Assembly (NCBI RefSeq): GCF_965638725.1
Contig: NC_134950.1
Span: 106,600,802-106,664,801, forward strand
Direction of reading: 5' to 3'
Origin: Aptenodytes patagonicus
Taxonomy: Eukaryota; Chordata; Aves; Sphenisciformes; Spheniscidae
DNA: 64,000 nt
Positions 54,470 through 64,000 of the stretch are shown here, piece by piece. How positions within the stretch are numbered: position 1 is the stretch's first letter; each line of letters starts with the position of its first letter. A program made the translations under genes and the position numbers. The notes beneath the pieces were generated by a model. That model was given only the letters and a program-made list of their open reading frames with translations. It had not been told where the DNA came from and did no database searches.

Positions 54470-55722
54470 GTAATGTTTTAAATTTTCCTGGATCTTAGCT
54501 ACTTCTTTGGCATATCTCACTTTTACTATGATACAGATGATCTGTCCAAATCAATATTTGGGATGCATTTACAGGGAAAAAAATTTCTGAGGACTCAATT
54601 TTCAGAAGCCTGTGCTTTTCCTACATCCTGCTTTTTTTTAAGGCAATGGTGACAAGAGTAAGGCCTTTGTCTAAATTATGCATTTTAAAGTCACTTTTGA
54701 TAGCCTGTTTGGAATAATGTCTGGGGCTTAATTCTCCTCTGGCTGTTCACTGGGTGGGTTGTTTATAGCTGTAAAAACTGAATACAAAATGCATCCAAAT
54801 CAAATGTCACCACTTCGCCATTTCCCCTTGGAACAAGTGTTAGGAGCTACAGGAAAGTACAAAGCATTAATGGCCATGTCCACATCTCTAGAGCAGTAAT
54901 TAGTATAACTCTTCATTTTTTTCCTGCTTCTGCAAAGAGTTTGTCTAAACCAAGGGTTGTATTTCCAGAAGAGCATCAGCATTGTTATTGAAGTAGCTGA
55001 TAATCCTTTTGACAAAGTTATTCCAAACTGTACCACCAACATTAGCTTGTGTCCTTAAAGGTAGGTCCTTTCCCTGCATGCCCTTGCTACGCAATGCCTT
55101 TCAGGGGAAGGAAGGTGTCAGTAGAGACTATCACAAGAACTTGCCTCTGTCTTCAGGGACTCATACTGTTTCTGTCACCGCTGCTCCACCCCTAAGCATG
55201 AAATAACACCTCTTTCGCCGTGATGTTTTCTTACTATCGCGTCTTGCTGGACCTCAAGTTCTTTGTATAAAGGCTCATAGAGATCCCTGGCTGAGCTGGA
55301 ATTTGCTACCTTCACCCCACTCAAGCAGTGGGGCTGCTTTGGGTTGTGATCCAGGAGAGAAATGGTGAGACTTACCCCAGCTAAAAAAAAGTGAAGTCGA
55401 CGCTTGCAGGGTGGTAAGTGTCAAAGAAGCTATTTCTGAACTTCCAAGAAAATACTCCAGCCACAGAAGAGTTACTTCTCTGAGGAGCCATTCCTCCCAG
55501 CACAGTACCCATCCGGGAGCCCCCCTGTGTTGCTGACTCCAGCCCTGGCTGTTGCAGGGAATGGCATCATCCAGGCCCTTCTATAAACGGGTCAAAATTA
55601 GCAAGGATGTTTTGTAAGGGGTGCTCCAGACCCCCATTGCTGTGACGGTGAGAAACTTTTTCTTTCCCCAAAACCTGTGTTTATGGTTGGTTTGTACCCG
55701 TTTAGCATGTATTTATGTTCAG
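54470..55722 (+). other. Reductase copy 1 intron
   Basis: A 1.25-kb intron with GTAATG donor and TATGTTCAG acceptor. No repeat or extra exon recognised. Confidence 0.8.
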
Positions 55723-55894
55723 GCTGCCAGACTGCGGTTTCTCCAGACACGAAGTATTTTCCTGTTGACTGGCTGGGAGTGGAAGTAACCAGAGCGACGC
55801 TTGGGATCATCGGGATGGGCAGCATTGGGTACAGAGTGGCTCAGAGAGCCAGAGCCTTCGACATGAGGATCCTGTACCATAACAGGAACCGGAG
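55723..55894 (+). CDS. GRHPR-like reductase copy 1, coding exon 2 (NAD-binding)
   Basis: The exon encodes [65 protein letters not shown] holds the Rossmann GxGxxG at residues 157-162, followed by the helix and the second strand ending ILYHNR, where adenosine ribose selectivity is set. An Asn-Arg end rather than an acidic residue suggests NADPH use, by family analogy. Acceptor TTCAG, donor GGAG|GTAAAA, phase 2. It is the same length (172 nt) as the matching exon of copy 2. Confidence 0.95.
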
Positions 55895-55977
55895 GTAAAA
55901 ACGTCTGGTTTCTGCATGTAATTGGTCAGGGGGCAGTGACAGAAACCACAGCTCTGCTGTGTCCCCGATCTTCCTAG

Positions 55978-56494
55978 TGTTACGGAAATTACACATGCCG
56001 GCCACCATAACAGGGTTCGACTCCAGGTTTCCGCTGAATCAATAAGCCAAAAAGAGATTCGTCTATAAAGTCCTTTTTATTAATAGTGCTACAGCTCTAG
56101 CTGTGTGCCTCCAAAAAGGGACCTCGAACACAGAAATCCCTAGGCAATTATACCCTTGCGATCTAAATTCCTCCCCCCTCATGCAACAGTTCAGACCAGT
56201 AGTAATGTTAGGGTCTGGGGTCTTCCCGTTCTTCATTAGGTCCTTTCATTGTCTCTAGGCGGGCCGTTTCTTTTCTTACCTCTAAGGTTGCAGCTTCTGT
56301 TGATGAATGTAGCTTCCTTACCTTCTGTCTTGAACTGGCTCTGGCGCCTTCTTTTACTGGACTAGGTAAAAGTTCAACATACCTAGGTGAGAGTTCATAG
56401 CTTGCTGCCTAAGGCTTCAGCAAATTTAGTTACTAATGCTAAGCAAGTTGTGCTAAACAAGTTCTATATAAGTAGTATACCAGATCGCACAACA
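55978..56494 (-). mobile_element. Solo retroviral LTR in reductase intron (fossil)
   Basis: On the minus strand the element starts TGTTGTGCGATC and ends TTTCCGTAACA, about 517 bp. It carries a TATA-like CTTATATAG near its start and AATAAA (in TTAATAAAAAGG) before the 3' part, the normal order of LTR signals. Its layout suggests an alpha/beta (ERVK-like) or ERV1-type LTR different from the ERVL-type LTRs elsewhere in the window. No internal region is present and no clear target duplication was seen. It lies antisense in an intron of the intact reductase gene. Confidence 0.7.
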
Positions 56495-57250
56495 CCAGGC
56501 ACTTGTGACAGTTATAAGCAGCATGAGGAGCACCAGCGTGCCAGCGCTTCCTCCCTTTGGCTCCCTACTGCTCCCCTCGAGAAGCAGCTCCCCCTCGCCT
56601 CCTGCACTTGCTCTGCCCTGGTTAGCTACCAGCAGTTTGGAACAAGAGCCATGTAACCTTCCTGAAGATGTTGTCCAAGCAAACCAGGCCTTGTGCCCTC
56701 GTTGTGTCCCCTGTCCTGCCAAACTCTTCTTCAGGCTTCTGGCAGCATTCCTGGCCCACCCAGCCAGTCCCTCAGCCCAGCCAGATCACTCATCACACTG
56801 GCACCAATGACAAGTGTCTTAACTTCTCTTAGTTTTATAGTTCCCTTTCTCTCAGACTTCACTTCCTCTTTATTCCTTTTCCACCCCAAGTCCTAACTCG
56901 CATGTCAGGCAAGGAGAGAATCTACAGGGATTGGCACAGATGCAGGAGAAAAGAGTGGGGTCTGACTGCATCCCCAACCTCTCATACCTGGTAACACCTA
57001 TGTGCTTTGCTTTCACACATACATCACTCCTTCAGTGTCCCGCCACTCCTCTAGCCTCTTGCTCCCTCTAGCCCACATCCTTCCCTCCTCCCTTCCACCA
57101 TCTGTACCTATCAATGTCTTTTCCTTTACCTTGGCCTCAAACCTCTCAATCTCTATGCTGTTCCAGATCTCTCCTAGGGTTGACTGATGATTGGTAAAAC
57201 CAGTTAGAAATAGTTGTATCAATTTGGGTGTGTGTGCATTTTTCCTTTAG
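56495..57250 (+). other. Reductase copy 1 intron, right part
   Basis: The rest of the third intron, following the LTR. It has a pyrimidine-rich plus strand (CTCC and TTCC words at 56.8-57.1 kb). No exon recognised before the acceptor at 57,250. Confidence 0.7.
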
Positions 57251-57429
57251 AAGAAAGGAGGAGGAAGAGGCAGTTGGTGCCCACTACTGTGAGAAGATGG
57301 AAGACTTGCTGCAGCAGTCTGACTTTGTTATGTTGGTTGTGAACCTGACTCCTGAAACTCACAAACTGATTGGGAAAAAGGAGCTGGGGCTGATGAAACC
57401 CACAGCTACTCTTGTAAACATCAGCCGAG
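57251..57429 (+). CDS. GRHPR-like reductase copy 1, coding exon 3
   Basis: The exon encodes (R)RKEEEEAVGAHYCEKMEDL, LQQSDFVMLVVNLTPETHKL, IGKKELGLMKPTATLVNISR. It includes the second part of the coenzyme domain (SDFVMLVVNLTPETHKLIG) and the NISRG block, whose Arg (about residue 243) is the family's substrate-binding catalytic Arg. Acceptor TTTCCTTTAG, donor CGAG|GTAGGA. Joins in frame on both sides. Confidence 0.95.
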
Positions 57430-58172
57430 GTAGGACGGTCTAAAAGCACTGTTTGTGTCTCCACAGTTAAGGTTGTGTTTTGTCTGATTATGTTGACATT
57501 CTCCCCCCCAACCTCAGTCTGTGGTACCCCTGTATTGTTTGAGTCATGAAGTAGCTGGCGGTCTACAAATGAATGACTTATCATAGATCAGATGCTATGT
57601 GTTCAAAGGTCCTCTGGAATTTAGGGATGTTCGGCAGATGTTCTGTTCTCTTTAGCCTTATCTTAAAGACAGCTTTTTTTAGTGGAAATAACTGAAAGTT
57701 TTATCATCACTGATGATGAATGGGGTACAAGAAAAACATAAGTTTCATTTGGAACAGCTATGTAGAAAAGAAACCTCACATGGGATTACAGATCTGTTGG
57801 CACTGAAGAAGCATATAAGAGAGAGATTATAGTTTCAGTAAACAAAGCAGAGATAAAAGAGTGGAAAGCTTGAAGAGATTAAATGATTTGTCTATAATAA
57901 TACAGGAAGTCAGTGTCAAAATGTGGAAAAGACTGAAACCAGTCACATCTCGGAAAAAGCTTTATGCAGTGGACCATAATCCTCCTCTAATTAAAGATTA
58001 ATAAATAAAATCTCTGTTTTGTTTGATTAATGGTTATTAGAAAGACATTCTACTTTCTAACAAGATGAAGATCCTGTAATTTTTCTCACTAGACCCTTGA
58101 GACCTTTCCCCACTCCCAGGTAAAAATATGTTCATTAACTCGTCACAATAGCAAGATTTCATTTCGATGCAG
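57430..58172 (+). other. Reductase copy 1 intron
   Basis: A 743-bp AT-rich intron; nothing else recognised. Confidence 0.85.
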
Positions 58173-58269
58173 GTGCAGTTATTGATCAAGATGCATTGGT
58201 AGAAGCTCTCCAGAATAAGGTTATTAGGGCTGCTGCTCTGGACGTGACATACCCTGAGCCTCTGCCAAG
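58173..58269 (+). CDS. GRHPR-like reductase copy 1, coding exon 4
   Basis: The exon encodes (G)AVIDQDALVEALQNKVIRAA, ALDVTYPEPLP. LDVTYPEP carries the conserved Glu (about residue 272) that supports the catalytic His. Acceptor GATGCAG, donor CAAG|GTAGAG. A similar LDVTSPEPLP is found in human GRHPR. Confidence 0.95.
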
Positions 58270-58669
58270 GTAGAGAAACCTGTTTTCCATTCTATTAATC
58301 TGAAATGTTTTAAACTGTGTGCAAAAGTATGCTCATAATCTTGATCTCCACGGGGAGTCTCTCTCACTGTTTAAGGGCAAAACCTCAGCCTGTCTCACAC
58401 AGTCATTAATAAATGACAAACTATTCGCCTTTCCCACATCTGTCAGTTCTTTGCCAGCCTAACTGACAGGCAAGGCAACAAGACCAATAGAGAGGAAGAA
58501 GAAATGGGTAAGCAAGCTTCCCACAGCTTTCTGCTGGTTCTGTGCTTGTGGCCCTTTTATCTCAACATGCTATTGCTGTTTCCTGAGGTTCAGTTCTTAA
58601 CAACTAGCATGGGATAGCTGCAGAGTAAATTCCCTGTGTAATACATTCTGTTCTTTCTGTTTCTTACAG
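58270..58669 (+). other. Reductase copy 1 last intron
   Basis: A 400-bp intron with no other feature seen. Confidence 0.85.
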
Positions 58670-58826
58670 AGATCATCCTTTATTAAAATTAAGTAACATC
58701 ATCATAACCCCTCACATTGGAACCGCAACCATCCAAGCTACCCGTATGATGGCAGAAGAAGCAATAGCAAATATGCTGGCTGTTCTCAATGGCCAACCCA
58801 TTCCAAGTGAAGTGTTTCCCAAATGA
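58670..58826 (+). CDS. GRHPR-like reductase copy 1, coding exon 5 (terminal)
   Basis: The exon encodes (R)DHPLLKLSNIIITPHIGTAT, IQATRMMAEEAIANMLAVLN, GQPIPSEVFPK and a TGA stop. TPHIGTAT holds the catalytic His (about residue 291). All family catalytic residues (Arg, Glu, His) and the GxGxxG are present, and the five exons sum to 984 nt without a stop, so this copy looks fully functional. Length 327 is normal for the family (human GRHPR 328). Confidence 0.96.
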
Positions 58827-59006
58827 TGTGTGCCAGATGATATCACTAAATCTCATATGCATGGGAAGGCACTATTTCTTACAATACCACTTTAAAAAAA
58901 AGCAACCTGTTCTGCACTGCTCTTGTTGTCATGATACTGCAAAGCTGTCATCTCACTAGACTTGATCTGTACTGTTATTTATAATTCTGAAAAATTAAGT
59001 GGAACT

Positions 59007-59012
59007 AATAAA
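59007..59012 (+). terminator. Poly(A) signal AATAAA of reductase copy 1
   Basis: Canonical AATAAA 181 bp after the stop codon, in a normal 3' UTR position. Confidence 0.8.
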
Positions 59013-59029
59013 AGGGATTTGTTTGAAGA

Positions 59030-60478
59030 TTTTAAACTGAGCAGTTACGCACTTTGATATCTTCAGTCCATTATTTCAATGAATACCTGTGTTCTGTTCC
59101 CAGTACTTGCTGCTACATAATGATAAGCAAGTACACCAAGCAGTTTGTGTAACACTCTCAAATATATTAAAGGTGAATTGAGCATTAATTCCCTGCAGAA
59201 ATTTGACTGTATCCTGAAACACTTTTCAGCCAATATTGCAATATTCTATTTTTATATCAAAACACTGAAGAAAGCAGACTCCTTTGAAATGATCGTAGGC
59301 CTAAGGTTTTCTAATGTAAGAAAAGCTCTGCTTCATCTACATGTTAAATCATAGCAAAGCCAATCATTGAAAAAGTATCTTTGATTTTCCTGAGGGTATC
59401 CTTTGAAAACCAAAGTAAATCCCAAGAGATTTAGTTCCTCCATGCAGACAAAAATGATGCTTTTATCTCGACTGGCCATGAAACAATGGTAGATCTACCA
59501 CTGAAATCACGTGGGTGAGGGCACAGCCTAAAGCAAAATTAGTGATCAGTCCTAACTTCCAGCCCAGGGCCAAGATTTTTCTTACATTCTCTTTCCTATG
59601 AGCAAGCAACAAAGTCAGAAAATTTAGTAAAATGTTTGTCACCTCCATAAAATCTGAAAGCCTTTCCATTATTTTGCAATATGGTCAGGCTTCTTGAAGG
59701 GATGGTAAAATGAAGTTCTAGCACAGGAAGTGTAGACAGGCCAAGAGTTAGACATTCAGATGCAAATAGTGAAATACTACTAACAAGACAACAGCCAATA
59801 TTGCCATAGGGGATTCCAAGATCTGTAGCCCTTGAACAGCTCTCCCCGCAGCTATTCCCAAAATTCCTATGGAAAATCAATGGTAGCTGTAAATAGTCTA
59901 TTTAAAAAAAAAAAAAAAAGGTGTCAATTCACAGACCCTCTGGGAACCACAAACAGTCAGTGATTCCCACAAAAAACCCCCATGCTTTAATTTGAGTGCA
60001 TAAGTCCTTCTTGGAAAACACTTGCCTAAGTATCTATTACTTTGTTAACTTTGTTTATTTTGTCAGGAGAAGGCACTGCAGTTAAGAAGTCACTGGTGTC
60101 TCTTCAAGACAGGAGGCTGCAAAAATCTCTGCAAAGAAGCATTTAAAAATTAACCTGGTAACTCGAAGTTCATGATGAAGCCGTGCAATTTATTTTCACG
60201 AACTAGATTTGGTCCATTTTTCTACTTACTACTTCTACAACTAATTACACGCGGTAATTTGTGATTTCAGGGTAGGGAGGGAGATTTATTGATGGTCTGA
60301 AACTAAGTAATCAATGAGAAATAATTGTGTGTTATGAGACTGGTGACAGTGATATGAAACCTTACATAGCATGAGGGACAGAACTTGTTCAGACTTGATT
60401 ATGTGAATACCTGTGTGTGTGTGTATAATTGGTAATATACTTAAAAGAGCTGCTTTCTTGTCTTGGTTTGTTTACCTC
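59030..60478. other. Intergenic spacer between reductase copies
   Basis: AT-rich sequence with an A-run near 59,903-59,919 and a (TG)n run at about 60,413-60,425. No exon seen. Only 2.4 kb separates the end of copy 1 from the first coding exon of copy 2. Confidence 0.5.
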
Positions 60479-61042
60479 TGTCCTGGTTTTGGCAGGGATA
60501 GAGTTAATTTCCTTCCTAGTAGCTGGTACAGTGCTGTGTTTTGGATTTAGGATGAGAATAATGTTGTTATTATTAACAACTTAGTTGTTGCTAAGTGGTG
60601 CTCACACTAGTCAAGGACTTTTCAGCTTCCCATGCTCTACCAACTGAGAAGGCTGGAGGTGCACAAGAAGCTGGGAGGGGGCACAGCCAGGACAGCTGAC
60701 CCAAACTGGCCAAAGGGATATTCCATACCATGTGACGTCATGCTCAGTATATAAACTGGGGTAAAGCTGGGGGGGGGGGGGGGCGCTGCTCAGGGACTGG
60801 CTGGGCATTGGTTGGCGGGTGGTGAGCAATTGCATTGTGCATCACTTGCTTTGTATATTATTATTATTATTTTATTGTATTTTATTTCAATTATTAAAGT
60901 GTTTTTATATCAACCCACAAGTTTTCTCACTTCTACTCTTCCAATTCTCTTCCCCATCCCACGGGGGGGGGGGGGGGGGGGGGGGGGGAGTGAGCGAGTG
61001 GCTGTGTGGTGCTCAGTTGCCAACTGAGGTTAAACCTCGACG
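60479..61042 (+). mobile_element. Solo ERVL-type LTR just upstream of reductase copy 2 (fossil)
   Basis: The element begins TGTCCTGGTTTTGGCAGGGA, a very common avian LTR start, and ends near GTTAAACCTCGACG. It keeps a CRE-like palindrome TGACGTCA (60,733-60,740), a TATATAAA box (60,748-60,755) and a CAATTATTAAA-type polyadenylation region. Possible 5-bp target duplication with one mismatch: ACCTC (60,474-60,478) and GCCTC (61,043-61,047). Long G-runs occur at 60,768-60,783 and 60,963-60,989. No internal region, so a solo LTR. It is nearly full length and close to the consensus I recall, so probably not very old. Confidence 0.9.
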
Positions 61043-61184
61043 GCCTCCCTATCTAAATATGTGGTTTATAAGATCTCTTGTCATAGATGTCATGAAACAG
61101 GACATGAAAGTGATTATTCTTTGAAATGTCTAGAAATAATTATATGTCTTTCTTCTGACACTTTGTGTCTTCTTTGTGCAGATC

Positions 61185-61566
61185 ATGGGAGGAGGAGAGC
61201 TACCTGGGCTTTTGGTAAATGAAATCGGTGGCATACGTGGGATACTGCATGGCCACATAGCGTTCCTGAAGAAACATTTCTACCTCATCACCATGAAGGA
61301 ATTTCTTGAAAACAGAAAGCATATGAGCAAAAAGGTCCAAGCAATCTATTTGTGGTGGCACAAATCAGTCATTGACCAAGAGCTCCTCCAGAGCCTGCCA
61401 AACTTGAAAGTGATTGCAAATTCAGGAGTAGGGATGGATCACCTGGATCTGAAACTTGTGGCTAGCTTTGGTGTGAAGGTGGCTAATGCTCCATGTGATG
61501 TTTCTGGCAGCACAGCAGATACTGGGATGGCTTTGCTGCTGGCATCTGCTAGAAGACTAGTGGAAG
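61185..61566 (+). pseudogene. GRHPR-like reductase copy 2, coding exon 1
   Basis: Tandem paralogue of copy 1. It encodes MGGGELPGLLVNEIGGIRGI, and later LPNLKVIANSGVGMDHLDLK and STADTGMALLLASARRLVEG, about 70% identical to copy 1 by eye, with one extra codon near the start. The frame is open throughout, the acceptor (TTTGTGCAG) again lies three bases before ATG, and the donor GAAG|GTAACA is at the same place. The exon alone looks functional. It is called a pseudogene because of the stop codon in the next exon. Confidence 0.8.
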
Positions 61567-63321
61567 GTAACATCTCAATTCTTTTGTGGCTTCCAAAAAT
61601 CATACAAGATTTACCTACCATTAACTTGACTTTTCCTAGAGTTACCTGTAGTTCACATAGTTACACATAAAATGTGGAAATCTAAATATGTTGAGTTGGC
61701 AAATAGAATAATCGGTATTTTCATATATTTTATATAGCATAAATATATCTAAATTATTACAGCATACACAAACATACATAGCATATATTTCAACCAGGTA
61801 TAAATAAAATCATATGAGTTTGTTTTTCACAGGTCACCAGCCTGGGTTGAAAATACTTGAGCAGAATCTAATCACATTTGATTCAAACACAACTTTTTGC
61901 TTTATGGACAGGGCTTGGTCTTAGAAGCTGGAGTTTAGTTTTTAGAATAAATATGGCTGTAGACTTAATTTAACAGTTTCAGATGAACAACACACTGAAA
62001 TGTGCTTCCTACATATGAAAACTTTGAATTTCATTACCTTCTTCAGCAGCACATTTTCAGTGACTGACATTTGGCTGACGTAAGATGTGCTTCTTGATGT
62101 GATGGTGTTACAGTGCTATTGACCAAAAGCGGGGGATGCCAAAGATCAGACGATCGCTGCAATCACAGTCTGGCAGAAGAAATTAGAGTGTGGGAGGCAG
62201 CAATGGAGCAGAATAAGGGTATGTGCTGAAAGCTGGGGCTGACAGAGGCATGGGCATATTCTCAGGGACTGAAATGGATTGGTGCAGAATTGGGGAATTT
62301 AAGGAGCGTTAGAGAGCAACAAGGCAGGCTGCTCCAGTTTCTGATGGTAGCATCCTTTCTAGTTTCTTCCACAATTTTTTCTTGCCATTCCCCAAATAGA
62401 GCTACCCTTGGCTTGGTTAGAATGCCTGCTGCTTCAGGAAAAGATCCTCCAGATTTATCCTATCAAATTTACCTGCCTTTGATTTGCCAGCTGTACCACA
62501 GGATTCATAGAAACTCAAAGGAGATTTGTCTCCCCCTAAATCTGTTTCTACCTCACAAGGAGGAGACAGATTAAAAGGGAGATTAATTTCTTGTTCCCAT
62601 CTACATAAACTATCCCTGGTGGCAATTCTGATAGCTCTGCCCTGGCATGACTGAGTTTTATCCTGAGGCATTTTTTGATACTTTCACAGTATTCTGCTTA
62701 TGTTTTAGAAAAGCTGGCAATATCGGAAGACTGAAATATCAGAATCCTGTCACCTTGCTAGCAGACTAGTAAGTGCTGTCTCTGTGCATATAAGTTTATT
62801 TTCTGTGTTGTAGAACCATCCAAAATTTTGCAGGTTTAACAGATAATTATGGAAATTACCAAGTAGTGATTTTTAAAGAAGTCACACTTTTCTTTCCAAG
62901 GAGAGTAGCAGAGGTGAACAGGAAACCTGTTCTTACTCTAAATAGCAAAACCAACATCTGGTGTTATTCTCCACGTGACGTTTCCAAACTCTGCAGTGTT
63001 ACTGGCAATAATTATTTTGATTGTTGATGCAGAACTGGGCAATATTTTTATGAGTCTAAAGCAGCAGAAGGATTTTTAGGGGTGATTACATCAAAAGGCT
63101 TTTTGTAGTATGGTGAGAATAAATGGGAATGTCACATACATGTGGCAGGGAAAGATGGTATATTAGGGAGTCACCTAGGACATTACAAAAACCATTGCTG
63201 TTTAAAATTGTCTGTAACTGTTAAAAGTGTGCTATAGTAGCACAACAAGCCCAGACTCTTTTGCCTTGTTCCTTTGTGTTGGACGCCATTCATTTCTCAT
63301 ATTGGAGTGTTTTTCTTGCAG
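61567..63321 (+). other. Reductase copy 2 intron
   Basis: A 1.75-kb AT-rich intron. A block at 62.44-62.68 kb has higher complexity and may be an old repeat, but I cannot name it. No additional exon recognised. Confidence 0.7.
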
Positions 63322-63493
63322 GCTATCACGTTGCAATTTCTTCGGGTATGGAGTATTGTGAAGCTGATTTTCTGGGAGTTGAAGTTACTAGAGCTACTCT
63401 GGGGATCATTGGCATGGGCAGCATTGGGTAGAAGATTGCTCTGAGAGCCAAAGCGTTTGAAATGAACATTTTGTACCACAACAGGACACGGAG
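63322..63493 (+). pseudogene. GRHPR-like reductase copy 2, coding exon 2 with in-frame TAG
   Basis: Same length and splice phases as copy 1 exon 2 (172 nt, acceptor TTCTTGCAG, donor GGAG|GTAAAG). It encodes [35 protein letters not shown], then a TAG stop at 63,429-63,431, then KIALRAKAFEMNILYHNRTR. The stop directly follows the GxGxxG motif, where copy 1 has Tyr. A CAG (Gln) to TAG change would explain it equally well. The rest of the exon and its splice sites are intact, so the loss may be recent, polymorphic, or a sequencing error. Further exons would lie beyond the right edge. Confidence 0.8.
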
Positions 63494-64000
63494 GTAAAGA
63501 GATGTCTTGACTCTAATTACAGAAGAAACTCCCTTTTAGATAGTCAGTATTTCCTTTTCAAGGAATTATGTCAGGAATATAGCAAGAAATGAGGGAATAG
63601 GGCCAAGATTAAAACGAAAGAAAAAAAAACGGTTGCCTCAAATCAGTCTTGTAAGGAGTTACTTGGTGATTAAACACTTGGAAACTTAATCTAGGTTTTA
63701 TATTAGAAATTCTAAGGTTTCCTGGAGATGTGAACAGAAAAAGGAAAATCAATCTTGTACCTTTTTTATTCTTATCATATCTTACTATAGTGACACATAA
63801 CTTTTTACCTTTTGTTTATTTTTTCTCCATATTTTGAAGCTCAGGAGTGATCTTGTCAAAACTCTGAATGACTGGAGAACTAGGAAACGTATACTTGGCA
63901 CAATATGAAAACTGATTAACTTGAGAGCTGTTCTTGAGAAAACCTTGTTTCTCTTCAAACCAGAAGGAATTTTGCCAAGTATTTAACTGGATTTCACCCT
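63494..64000 (+). other. Reductase copy 2 intron (partial, runs off right edge)
   Basis: AT-rich sequence with no sign of the third coding exon, which should resemble the exon at 57,251 and be about 179 nt. Confidence 0.6.

Noticed and set aside
62417-62671. Possible old repeat in reductase copy 2 intron
   Set aside because: It looks repeat-like in complexity but I could not match it to a known avian family.

Overview
The window is vertebrate nuclear DNA, almost certainly from a bird. The evidence is CR1 LINE fragments, four LTR copies of avian endogenous-retrovirus type, CpG-island promoters, short exons in long introns, and a gene order that matches human 18q23 (SLC66A2 - HSBP1L1 - TXNL4A). 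There are no operons and no prokaryotic features. Most open reading frames longer than 60 codons here are chance. The real coding sequence is a small set of spliced exons, which I placed by their splice sites and by recalled homologous proteins.

Layout. (1) 1-22,511, minus strand: the 5' part of SLC66A2 (PQLC1), with coding exons 1-3 at 22,309-22,511, 12,411-12,544 and 8,042-8,095. Later exons lie beyond the left edge. Its CpG-island promoter is at about 22.4-23.7 kb. (2) 23.7-34.8 kb: intergenic, with a solo LTR that has clear target duplications (28,128-28,671) and a group of tRNA-Trp-like sequences (29.3-31.95 kb). One of these is full length with a UCA anticodon. (3) 34,976-36,786, plus strand: HSBP1L1, whose middle intron looks like a U12-type AT-AC intron. 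(4) 36.8-40.4 kb: intergenic, dominated by a 332-bp inverted repeat (about 98% identical arms) around a CR1 fragment. (5) 40,475-48,922, minus strand: complete TXNL4A (DIM1, U5-15kD; 142 aa), with a CpG-island promoter to about 49.6 kb. (6) 54,091-58,826, plus strand: a complete five-coding-exon gene for a 327-aa D-2-hydroxyacid dehydrogenase of the glyoxylate/hydroxypyruvate reductase type. (7) 61,185 to the right edge, plus strand: a tandem second copy with an in-frame TAG inside the NAD-binding motif. A solo LTR ends about 140 bp upstream of its first coding exon.

The genes do not form a pathway. SLC66A2 is a PQ-loop membrane protein, HSBP1L1 a small coiled-coil protein, TXNL4A a spliceosome component, and the reductase pair metabolic enzymes. 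I found no clear sign of a new multigene system. The items most worth checking are the AT-AC intron, the UCA tRNA-Trp-like locus, the inverted repeat, the TAG-bearing reductase copy with its upstream LTR, and an unidentified 34-codon candidate exon inside SLC66A2.
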